Assembly: GCA_030549495.1 (NCBI GenBank)
Contig: JAUIRK010000898.1
Coordinates: 434,001 to 498,000 of the forward strand
Reading direction: 5' to 3'
DNA length: 64,000 bases
Origin: Nectonema munidae
Taxonomy: Eukaryota > Nematomorpha > Nectonematoida > Nectonematidae
Of the stretch, positions 12,345 through 22,303 are shown piece after piece. A program made the position numbers and the translations under genes. The notes under the pieces are model-generated. The model had not been told where the DNA came from. It made no database searches and was given only the letters and a program-made list of their open reading frames with translations. The stretch's first letter is position 1; every line of letters starts with the position of its first letter.

Positions 12345-12960
12345 TATTTTTTAGCTTCAATTTTTCTTGATCTTAAAAACGGGATATTATTGGATGAAAG
12401 CCAATGTAATAGAGCAAAATTATCTCTCTGTAATCTTTCTATAGAAATAAAAAGCACATATAATTTATGTTCGGAAACTAATGGATCAGGGTCTTTTGGT
12501 TCTGATTTAGAGTCCCACTCCTCATGGTTGAGTGATAGTGAAACTTTCGAGAGAAGTTTAAAAAAACTAGAAAAGATGAAATTAGAAAAAAATACTCTGG
12601 TAAATGTGAAATTGAACAAGTTTAAAGAAGACTTCTACACGGCCTTGGACGAAATAGAGAGGTATGAAAGTAATAGTAAATTACAATTACGCGAAATTAT
12701 CCAGAGTTGCCCTGAAATATTGAGAGAAGTGTCGACTACAGTAATAGCTCTTCCTCCAACACAAGTTAGTGTGGAAAGGCTTTTTTCTTTTTTAAAGATA
12801 ATGAAGACAGGTTCAAGGCTTTCGCTTAAGGAAGATATCACTGAAGCTATTATTCCTTTTATTTATTATATATTCTGAAAACGTTAGTTAAACAGTAAGA
12901 TAGTTTAAAAATAAAAATCAATTTGCCTCTAATAAAACAAATATTTAAAATAAGAGTAGG
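12345..12960 (+). mobile_element. hAT transposase C-terminal fragment
   Basis: From about 12345 the frame reads FLDLKNGILLDESQCNRAKL, the DPR-like hAT block. After a low-complexity serine/acid linker and a KFKEDFYTALDEIERYE segment comes the hAT dimerisation domain at about 12715-12876: PPTQVSVERLFSFLKIMKT, then LSLKEDITEAI and a stop at 12876-12878. The catalytic N-terminal two thirds are absent, so this is a truncated relic. The sequence just after it (to about 12975) has a GGCGGAGTC stretch, possibly a degenerate end of the same element. A short hAT MITE sits 50 bp further on. Confidence 0.85.
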
Positions 12961-13012
12961 AGGCGGAGTCAAAGTATAAAAAATAAAATTCCCTTTTTTA
13001 TCGAATTGGAGG

Positions 13013-13159
13013 CAGTAGTGGGATTCAGCCGGTTCGTTAGAACCGTCTTCTGTAATTTTCTTGATTGGGAAATAACCAAAATTGATCAGTTTATTTGCTG
13101 ACAAATCTGACTTTTTTTGTAACAGAACCGGCTGACAAAAAATTTGAATCCCACTACTG
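13013..13159. mobile_element. 147-bp hAT MITE sharing ends with the 22.3-25.6 kb hAT
   Basis: It starts CAGTAGTGGGATTCAGCC and ends with the reversed equivalent CAGTAGTGGGATTCAAAT, followed inward on both sides by AACCGGCTG/AGCCGGTT. It is flanked by 8-bp duplications ATTGGAGG (13005-13012) and ATTGGAAG (13160-13167), 7 of 8 matching. The same ends bound the autonomous-type element at 22304-25626, so this looks like its internally deleted, trans-mobilised derivative. Confidence 0.92.
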
Positions 13160-13167
13160 ATTGGAAG

Positions 13168-16100
13168 GTACATCTTTTACTTTCACCGGAAGTAAAGAGT
13201 ATCACCTGCTTTGTCTGCGAATATTTTGGCTAAAGCAGCTTCTTAAATTTGAGTAGTAATAAACTTTGAAAGTTGAAACAACAGATCTCCAAATTATTAT
13301 TATAAGCGATAAAAAATGAAATGCATCAAAAATTTTTATTTCATGAATAACCATAATCAATCTTTCTCAATTGTTTCAGGTTTTAGGTGAGACCCTAAAA
13401 CATTCTTCAAATGAATTTATCTATCGCATATCTCATTTTGCAAATTTTATGTCTGATTTAAAAGCATAAGGTTCAAATGATGCAGTCTAGTATGAAAGCA
13501 AATTGAGGGTTTAAATATAGAGAGGAAAAAAAGCAAATTAGTTGTATAATTAGATAATTGCTGCTATCATAAGTGATTTTGAATTTCGGCTTCAAAAATA
13601 GAAAAAAAAGAATTGCTGATTCCAGGGGGGTGCTGTCAAGCGTAAAAATTAAAAGATCAAAATAATCTCCAGGGAGAGTTGGTTATCCCTATCGACGCTC
13701 GGATGCATTACACAATGCAATGCACAAATCGATGAAGAGATTGTTTACAGAGATAGAGAGGCAATTTTTCTGTAAAATGTTTTCATTTCAATGCAGATAA
13801 GAAGATTCCAAGTTATGTGGCGAGGGCGAATCCTGTTTTACTTCGCCCTTTGTCCCCGAATCTATCAAAACTAGGACGGTGAAAGTCAAAAAAGTTAACT
13901 TTCGTTTACCAATAACCCCTTTTCTAAAAGACGTGTTATAATGTTGTGTGCAAGAAATTCAAGTTATAGGTCCCGGGCTGGGGAGTCAGAAGGAAAATAT
14001 GCGATTCTGACTTCCAGTACCTACAAAAGCGCTACTGCGATTCCGACCCCTAGCACTTACAAAAATTCATCTCCAATTCCACGTTTAACTAATCGCTTCT
14101 GACTTTGCCTAAGGAATGCTCACTCCATATGCTTACATCAATTAATAGCCCATTTTTTGTAAGTAATCTAAATTTTATAAAAAAAAAATTAAAAATAAGA
14201 TACAAAGACAAGTTTTTAGCACATTTTTTGAACAGAACATTTTTAATATGGGTTGAGATTTTCACCTCCTCCATTGTGGAACATAAAATGAATTGATCAA
14301 TTCACCAAAAAGCTTGAAATAAAAAAAGCTCATGCTGGTGAACTACCTAAAGTGCTATCTATAAGGAGCAGCAATTAAAATAAGAATAATAAAGGAACTT
14401 TTTGAAATTTTAAGTTTTTCAGACTCAAGTGTTTCACCATGAAGGAGGTTGCGTAAATGTACTATAATGAAAATTTTAGAGTGAGTGGTAAAGTTTGTCG
14501 AAAAGCTTAAAGGAGAAGATATTTTGGTTAACCCGTTTACGACCAATCTTCCCAAAGGGAATGCAGACGAATTCCTCTTTGGCTCTATCTATGTCTTATA
14601 GGAATCTCTACTACAATAAACTATGTATAAAATCTAGAGATGACAGTCTAAAGGCATTCCCCTCAAATAGACGGAGCAGAGTGGTGCAAATATCCATCAG
14701 CGACAACAGAATACGATTCCATTGCTAAAAATGAGATAAAAGTTTCTGACATTAAATCTGATGATAGATGAGTTTTTTTCCAAATACCGGAATTTTTCTG
14801 GTTGGATGAGTATGATTATTATAAGTAAATAACTTTTTTTATGATTTATTTATTTAAATAACTACAAAAACAAATCAACATCGTAGTCCTAAAAAGGAGT
14901 TTGCTGTCTTTTAAAAAATATTTTTATAAAACTGATTTTATGATGGCTATTTCTCTTAGTTTAATACAGGGTCCATATTCTATGTATCGAATATGTTTTA
15001 CTTCCTATGTTACATTTCATTCTCTGCCTTAAAATACTGGTATTCCTTGTTTCTTTGGTTGATTCATCTTAGTTTAGAAGTTTTGCCCTCTTGCTTGACA
15101 ACTTTTTGTGTTTCGATATTAGGAATTAATTATATATTTATATACAAATCAAAATTTATAATTTGTCCCAATTTTCAATATAAATTTAAATTTTACATTT
15201 TTCGCTTTACTTGTTTTTGCCTAAAAATGAAATCTATTCTGTAGATCCAACGTTAACTTGTAAAATTCGCAATTCTCACTCAAAATAAAAATGAAGCTGT
15301 AGTATAGTTTAAATGTGCTATCTTTTCATTCCAGTTAAGAACTTTCTGACTTCTCAAATAATGATAAATCGATTTGAACTATTTGAAAATCGGCAATTTC
15401 GGACTCTGCCGATTAATCCGTATTCAACAAAGTAACGCTGATGTAGAGATTCTTCTAACAGAGACTTTTCTAAGATTTTTTTAATTATTTTTTAAGAAAT
15501 GAAGAAAACTTTCTTCAATTTTAGATAAATATAAAAAGAGTTTTCATTCTTTTAATACATACGATAAACTACAATAAAGATACATACGTATAAAATAAAG
15601 TATGATTATGCTTACTTCAAGTATTATTGGATTATACTGACCCAAACACTAAATGCTTGCGTTTTAAAGTCTTCTCAATTTACAATGAGAGATGTGAAGT
15701 AATTATAACATTTAATTTCTTTATGTGTTTATGCCAAAATAAAATGCTTCAATTGGATCAAAAAAACTTACTGAGTAATTTTTATAAAGATGCAAAGTGC
15801 TCTTTTGGTCAATTTAAGCCTAAACGCAGTAGAAGGCTTAAAAATATTTAAAATAAAATTTCAAATGAAAAATCGCCACAAATAGCGTCAATAATGATGT
15901 CGAATAACGTATTCTTTCAGTGCCTTCCTTAGAGTACTGAAGAATAGCGGTACCGCTACGCAATGTGTGTTGATTACAGTTGTTATTCACTACTATTCTA
16001 CGTATTTTTTTTAAAAAAAATCATCAGTATATGTTCTATGTACACAAATAGATAATTATAAATAGATGCAGTAACCGCGTTGTGTCACGCCCCTCAAGTG

Positions 16101-16931
16101 CAACATGGACACTGCACTCTGTTGAGGACGAATAAGAAACTCATTGCTTGCATTTAGAACAGTATTTTGAACAATAATCCGTTGACATGAATTTTCTTGT
16201 CTTAATCTCCCCACATCACTTTTAATGCGTGTGTAAGTCGTGAATTAAGGATAATGTTTCTCTCACTCTTCCTGCTTGCACATTAACATGTCTCCATTTT
16301 ACTACTTCCTTCAATAAGAATTATGTTTTGAAGCCTCACAGCCAAATTGTTCTCCTTTATTAGGTGGATGTTTGCTGAAAGATTTTTTGTGGAAATCAAG
16401 GCATGCTACATTTCTATTAATTAAATCGTTCGCTCAATCCTATGTTTTGAACATTAAAGAGTTTTATGCTGGCCTTCGTATTTTATGAGAACGTCGGTGT
16501 ATTTATTATATAGAGATGGGCATTATCCTAGACGCATAATTTCTGAATGGAAAATCTCTGAAGTAACTTTTTACGCTTTTTGTGCATAAGCCGCTCTCTC
16601 TATCTCTAACTGGCCTATCTTCCACTGTGCTACATTTTCTCACTCACCAAAGTGTAATCTACGCCAATATCACAACGCCGGGAAACAATTTATAAAAGAG
16701 ATTTTTCGACTTCAGACTAGCAGCAGCTTCCATTCCGTGATCATAGTAAAGGCGTGCGTGCACTCATTGTAAGTTGGTGTTGCGGATTAATAATATTATT
16801 GCAGCCATTTTATATTACCAGTTGAGAAAGAGTACATAAGAATATTATATATTACACGTCAATGCAGCATATTTAGAAGACTTCTGGGTATTCATCAAAA
16901 TATTATTTAAATATTAACCTTTTTCATTGAT
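13168..16931. other. 3.7-kb region without an identified gene
   Basis: No host exon is recognised. Near 13980-14100 are several CGATTCTGACTTC / CGATTCCGACCCC phrases of the GGAGTC/GACTCC type also seen near 20905-20985, 42310-42350 and 54960-55073, probably hAT-like termini. Frames at 14495-14728 and 15627-15851 are open but match nothing I know and lack splice or repeat context. 14993-15244 is hydrophobic low-complexity sequence. Confidence 0.4.
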
Positions 16932-16940
16932 CTATCAACT

Positions 16941-17487
16941 GGTATACGGTAATTTCAACGCGGTAATTTTATGGTGGTAACTTCATCGTGGAAATTTCAT
17001 CGTGGTGCAATACATTGTTGATATTTTCATCGTATAGTGATTACATCGGGAGATTTATGGATTGACCACTACTTCCTTGCGGTGTCACAAGATAATCCCA
17101 CAATTTGCGTATACAATTATGCATACATTTTTATAAAATTACTAACTGTATACTACATATTTATTTGTATCTTCATACCTCAAAATGTCTTTAAGTGCAG
17201 GAAAAGCAGCTTTAATATAGACTTATCGTCATTGCCTCTAACTTCCTTTACTTCTTCTCAAATTCTGTGTATATATAAATATCTTTTCATAGGATATTTT
17301 TTTTATAATAAAACTAAAAAATAATTTAATTGTTCGTAATAAACTTAAAAAAATTATAAAGGGATATTTACAAAAAAAAATTGAGCGTCAAGCATAAAAT
17401 TAGTATGCCGATGTAATTACTGCGCGATGAAAATACCGACGAATTGAAGCACGATGAATTTACTATACGATGAAATTACAGTGAACC
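16941..17487. mobile_element. Mutator-like (MULE) MITE directly upstream of HMMR
   Basis: A 547-bp element bounded by a perfect 9-bp direct repeat CTATCAACT (16932-16940 and 17488-17496). The ends start GGTATACGGTAATTTC and, reversed, GGTTCACTGTAATTTC. Inside each end a short motif like TTTCATCGTGGTAA recurs four to six times, giving inverted arrays of about 100 bp. A 9-bp duplication with long, internally repetitive terminal repeats is the Mutator signature. The interior is A/T-rich and codes for nothing recognisable. Its right edge lies about 110 bp before the HMMR start codon. Confidence 0.88.
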
Positions 17488-17595
17488 CTATCAACTAATG
17501 ATGGTTAGTTATCCCGTATGAATGACTTATATAATGAAATGAATCTAAATTTAAATATCGCATTCATGCTCTTTTGATGTTATTTTTAGATTTTA

Positions 17596-19138
17596 ATGTT
17601 TTCTAAAGAAGAATATGCACGTTTCAATGAATTTTCTGGTAAAAATATCTTTGCTTAATTTTTCTACGAGTACTCCTTCCTCATCTACTTCTTCTTTAGG
17701 AGAGCATCCATGTTCGGGTCCCATCAGTCTCACCAAATCGAACTTGATAGTGCGCAATCCGAAAAAGAGTGTTAATGCGAGGAAAACAGGGAGTAAGTTC
17801 TATACGTAAATTTTATTTCCTAATCCTTTAACATTTGTTTTAGTATCGAAAAGCAATATTTCACTCAGCACTCCCATTAGATTCAATGACCCAATTCCGG
17901 TAAATTTTTCATAAAGATGACCTTTCATATGCCCACTTTATTATACCTATTTAAGTCAAATGAGCCGAAAGTTGATGAACTAAAACAGAGAATCCATAAA
18001 TTGGAATACGAACTGCGTAACAATAACGCATAAAAACAGTTCGATTTACTTTTTAATTTGATTTTGTTACAGAATTGCATCGTCTTAAAGTGAAAAAGTT
18101 AAAATGTGGGAACAATAAAACAAACCAATCTTTTAACATACCAAATTTGCAAGAAGAAAAGGCCAAGTTACTCAAACTTAAAGATTTCTTAATCAATGAA
18201 TTTAAATGTATGAAGAAGGAGTTGGATTTTTTTCGCACTGACTCGCTTGGAGATATTCAAGAATTTTATGAATGGCTAGATCCTATGCTTGAGGGAGTCT
18301 TGAAGAAGACAGAGGAGCTTAAGGATGAAATGAAAAGTAAATTGTCCTCTCATTTAGAATTGAAAAGTGTGCAGTCAGAACTTCAAAGCCTAAAACTCGA
18401 AGGCGAAAATAAAGAAAAAAATTTAACAGTAAACTTTTTTACTAACCTAACTCTATTTCCTATTTATTTTGCACTTTTTGTATTCAGAATTCGATGAGTG
18501 AATTGAATCACATAAATTTATTGCTAGAAGATAAAATTAGTGATTTAGAAAATGAAAGGGATGATTTAACCTTCAAATGTTCTCAAATAGAGGAGAATTA
18601 TAAAATCTTGTATCGAAAAGAAATTGCTGAAATGATGGAATCTGAAAATAGGTTTAAATTAAAATTATTATTCAATTGGATGAAGAATGATTTAATACAT
18701 CAACGCATAATTGTTTAGATATAAGGAGCTGTATTTGAAATTGAAATCAGATGTAAGTCCATTTATGGATAAAATCAATATGTATATCAACGACAGAAAG
18801 GCTCTAGTTTCGATGAATGAAGACACAACAGAGAGTTTGAATCGCCTTTACGATAAATATGCCGAATTAGCTGGCCACACCAATCAAAATCAAAAGATTA
18901 AGCATTTAGTGGATATCAAAGAGAAGTTATTGGCATCACAAGACGTAACATTTTCTTAAAATTTCATTTCCTTTATTTTTTGTATTTATTTTAGGAAGTA
19001 GTACTTTTGAAAAGACAATTACAACACCAAAAAAGTATAAACGAGAGCTTAGAACAAAAGTTTGGCATTAGGCGCAAAAAATTTGACCCTAAAATGGCAT
19101 TTAAACATAACAGAACGGAAGAAAACAAAGAAAATTAA
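17596..19138 (+). CDS. HMMR: hyaluronan-mediated motility receptor (RHAMM) homologue, eight exons
   Basis: Exons 17596-17638, 17700-17792, 17844-17899, 17956-18016, 18073-18428, 18488-18651, 18719-18944 and 18995-19138 all have GT-AG introns of 50-70 nt. They join in one frame to 380 residues. The N-terminus (MFSKEEYARFNEFSGEHPCS) matches the RFNDPSG...P start of vertebrate HMMR, and RFNDP recurs in exon 3. The middle is coiled coil. The last two exons carry the diagnostic C-terminus: YKELYLKLK, YAELAGHTNQNQKIKHL, LLKRQLQHQKS, and FGIRRKKFDPKMAFKH before the stop. KIKHLVDIK fits the basic-x7-basic hyaluronan-binding pattern. In vertebrates HMMR binds microtubules and centrosomes, acts in spindle assembly, and is also reported to bind hyaluronan. 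Vertebrate proteins are about 725 residues, so the coiled coil here is roughly half length. I infer a spindle role; hyaluronan binding is doubtful in an invertebrate. The start is the first ATG matching the family N-terminus. Confidence 0.92.
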
Positions 19139-19199
19139 TATATATATATGAATTTAAAAAAAAAATTTTAATGGTAAAAGTATGCTCATAAAAATGTAC

Positions 19200-19205
19200 A
19201 ATAAA
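19200..19205 (+). terminator. HMMR polyadenylation signal
   Basis: The first AATAAA downstream of the HMMR stop codon, 62 bp after it, in A/T-rich sequence. Position and hexamer are as expected; cleavage is not shown. Confidence 0.6.
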
Positions 19206-19429
19206 TTTTATCTTTTTTTTAAAACTTGACTCAACAATAACGAAATTTTACCAAAAGATATAAAAAAATTCTTTCATCCAATTTCTTAATCTTTTGTTTT
19301 TTATTATTTGAAGTAAAACTAGATTTAAATTAATTACGTCATGAAAATTATTTCTGTTTTCAAATATTCTTATTCTTCAATTCAAATCAAAAAAGTTAAC
19401 GTGGCTTGATTTATTGTCAGAACTTCAAG

Positions 19430-19562
19430 TTATTGTCATCTAGAAAGCACACTTGCACCGTTTGTATCGAACTATGAGGAAGGTAGGCTTGATGCGGGAT
19501 CGAACCCATGACCTTGAGTTACCGAAACCCAGTGTATAACCAACCGTATTCACGCCCCCTTC
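19430..19562 (-). repeat. tRNA-derived SINE family A, copy 1
   Basis: On the minus strand it reads as a tRNA-like head: a GAATACGGTTGGTTATAC D-arm equivalent, then GGGTTCGATCCC (box B). A shared body with CATAGTTCGATACAA and GCAAGTGTGC follows. It matches the copies at 59002-59135 (plus) and 45841-45948 (minus, older). Confidence 0.8.
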
Positions 19563-19904
19563 TTTATTAACGTTAATTATATACTTAGAAGTAAAAAAAC
19601 ATCATTTTCTATGCCTTGTCAAGTGTATTTTTAGCAAACATTATTATTGAAATTTATCTGATCTCAATATAAAATCCAAAATGAATCCTATAATATTATA
19701 AACCTTATCCCATTATTATCTTTAGTAGGCCTGTCTTGGTCTCTGCATAGGGAAAGTAGAGTCAAACTTTCCTTATACTTTTTTGCACAAATCTTGCATT
19801 TTTGCCCTTCTAGAGTAACGTAGAAAAGTTATGTGAATAATTATGATCCAACAATTAATCATTTGTGCAACGATATTTCCATCCTCATGGTTAAATCTGC
19901 TTAA

Positions 19905-20033
19905 CCCGTTATCGGCCAGAATAATCAGACGATATCTAATGTAAAGCAGAAGATTTGTATTAAAACACATTGATAAACCCAGACGATTTTATTTTTGTAA
20001 AGTTGACATATGTCGACTGTGGTCGATAACAGG
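19905..20033. mobile_element. piggyBac-like MITE, copy 1
   Basis: A 129-bp element with TTAA on both sides (19901-19904 and 20034-20037). The left end is CCCGTTATCGGCC; the right end, reversed, is CCTGTTATCGACC. TTAA targets and CCY-starting inverted repeats are the piggyBac signature. No coding capacity. Related copies lie at 40479-40571 and, truncated, at 51966-52018. Confidence 0.88.
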
Positions 20034-20077
20034 TTAAAGTCCGTTCAGAGTCAGTGTGAGCCCTCATAATATTCAGA

Positions 20078-20416
20078 CCAGGACTCAACTAGACCGTATT
20101 TAGTTAGAACCAGACTATAGTATTTACGAACCTTGAACAGGTCTACTCATAACTATCATTACCTAATTCAGGTATTTCAGATCAAAAACTTTTGGGCTAT
20201 CTCAAATACCTCACAATGTCTATCTGTTGTAAAAATGCTTTACTGTATATTGTATCTATATCTGTTCGAATTTTGGCCTGGTTCTATATTATCAAGACCA
20301 GAGCTTGACTAAACCGCCTATAGTTTGAAACGGACTATAATATCTACGGACCAGATCTGACCTAACTACAGAAATTAAGAACTGTACCGGTTTTAACTTC
20401 AACAGGTCTGCTCATG
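20078..20416. repeat. diverged duplicated segment
   Basis: Two related stretches, 20078-20150 and 20298-20416, share ACCAG.ACT.AACTA.ACCG, GACTATA.TAT.TACG.ACC and AACAGGTCT.CTCAT. They are direct repeats about 220 bp apart and may be a diverged tandem array or an internal repeat of an unidentified element. Confidence 0.55.
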
Positions 20417-20419
20417 AAG

Positions 20420-22079
20420 TGTATCGTGCCTTCCAATTGCTGTTGAAAAAACCTAGGGTTTTCGTCAGAGAATTCCTGTTTTGGGGTTTTTATTAAAAAA
20501 TAAATGTGCAATAAAGTTGTACACTAATCATTTTTCTTAGTACCATTAGACATCTTGATTATTTAATAAAACTTAGTTAGATTTATATTATAAAATACCA
20601 ACATACTATTTTTTTTTCAATATTCATAAAAACTAGTTTTTATTTAAAAATTGGCGCGCTTTTACAAGTTTTTTCGTTTTCCCAGTTGCTAATTTCTTTC
20701 TTGAACTTCCCCAAATATAAGCATATTTTGAAAAAGTTTGCTTTAAATCTGCAATTGCGTGAGGAATTGACATTAAAATCTGAATGCCCATCTGTAAAAT
20801 CCTTTTGACACTAATCTGCTGTAATTGGCTTTTTTATCTGCATGTAGCTACCAATTAGCAGGATCGCTTTTAGAAAACAATCTGAAAAAAAAGGATTTCT
20901 TGAGACAGGATTGTGAAGTCGGAAAAATATTTTACGTCTCCTCCGACTCCACTATAATTTTTCGAATCGCACTACACCTAACATCAACTTTTCTGTTTCA
21001 AATATCATAGGTCTTCTTCTCCAACTTCAAATTATGTAAAATGGCTTTAGAAACATCACTTATAAATTACCGACTCACTAGTTAGTTCCCAATCTTTAAC
21101 TACTGTTAAAAGTGTGATGACATTTATCTTATTTCAAGGTCGTTTGTTAATGTCGATTTTAGATAGTCATTGAAAGATTAGATGTCCTGAATCTTACACG
21201 CTTCTGCTTTATGTTGCAACCAGGTTTGGTAATTTTGCCCAGCACAGAAAAACAAAGCATTTATTCATCAATCGATTTGACACAACACTCCAAATATGTA
21301 TTTAAAATATTCTTTCAAATATAAAAACCAAATATTATTAGAAAATACCTGATAAGAATTTTCTTGATGGAGGCGAATACTTTGGTCTCATAAAAGATCA
21401 TAGTTCTTTATTTGAAGAACTCTCAGCAACATTGAATCGTGTGACATTCCGATAAAAAAACTTGCAAGAAATAATAATTAGCTTTTTGTTTTAACAACAA
21501 GTGTGTTTAGGCTGGTAAATTGAAACTTTTTCCTATGTTACCATTTTTTCCTTCGAATAAAACGTGCGCTATTTCATTTCAAATTTTTCGAGATACAGTT
21601 TTCTTAAAATGACTACAATGTGAAATTTTTTTCCATTGAAAAATGTACTTCAATTTCACTTCTTCCACCAAAATTGTTACTTATGGACATAATCAAAAAC
21701 AATTAGTTGAAAAAAATTAACAAAATATAAGTACAAATATATGCTTTTTCTCAATTTTTTATTATATATAAGATTATTGACCTTGAATTGAAAGGATATT
21801 TTTCCCATATTTATACTTATTCTAACCTAGACTAACTAGCCTTAGCTGGGCTAAAAAATCAATAACAAGTCTTCCATTTTAAGAACTGACTTTAGCGGAA
21901 TTAAAAATAAAAAAAACAGAGTAATATATTAAAAAAACTATAAATAATTTTGTTGACTTTTTCGTGATTGGGTTTTATCTGGAAAATTCACCCGGGTTGT
22001 TCTGAGATTGGCAAAATTGCCAAGTCTGCTTTCAGTTCGATAAACAGGATTTTTCTAAAAAATTTTTAAACCCTATCAG
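20420..22079. other. spacer, nothing firmly recognised
   Basis: A/T-rich. A CTCCTCCGACTCC phrase at 20936-20950 resembles the GACTCC-type hAT ends seen elsewhere in the window. No gene is supported. Confidence 0.35.
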
Positions 22080-22262
22080 AGACGGGGCATTTTAGCCCCC
22101 CTCCCTCTAAAATTTCTATATTGTAAAAAAATTGGATGAATTATATGCCCTTAAACTTTTGACTTTTTCTAAAATCGTTAGCTGTATCTTTTGATACTAT
22201 TTTTACGATAGTTGAATGACTCCCTTATGTGAAAAACTGTCAATGAAAATCAAATGTGCATT
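22080..22262 (-). repeat. 130-bp-unit repeat family, isolated piece
   Basis: The reverse complement aligns with 41850-41990. Shared phrases are GTCATTCAACTA, AAAAGAT.CAGCTA.CGATTTTAG and a TTGACAGTTTT lead-in. It lies just outside the left edge of the hAT element at 22304. Confidence 0.7.
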
Positions 22263-22303
22263 TTTTTTAAAATTTTTTATATTTAAAGTCTATGATTTAT
22301 AAC

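Noticed and set aside
14495-14728. Host gene exon
   Set aside because: Open for 77 codons but with no recognisable family, no clear splice context and an A/T-rich setting.
14993-15244. Membrane protein gene
   Set aside because: Hydrophobicity follows from T-rich sequence; no conserved features.
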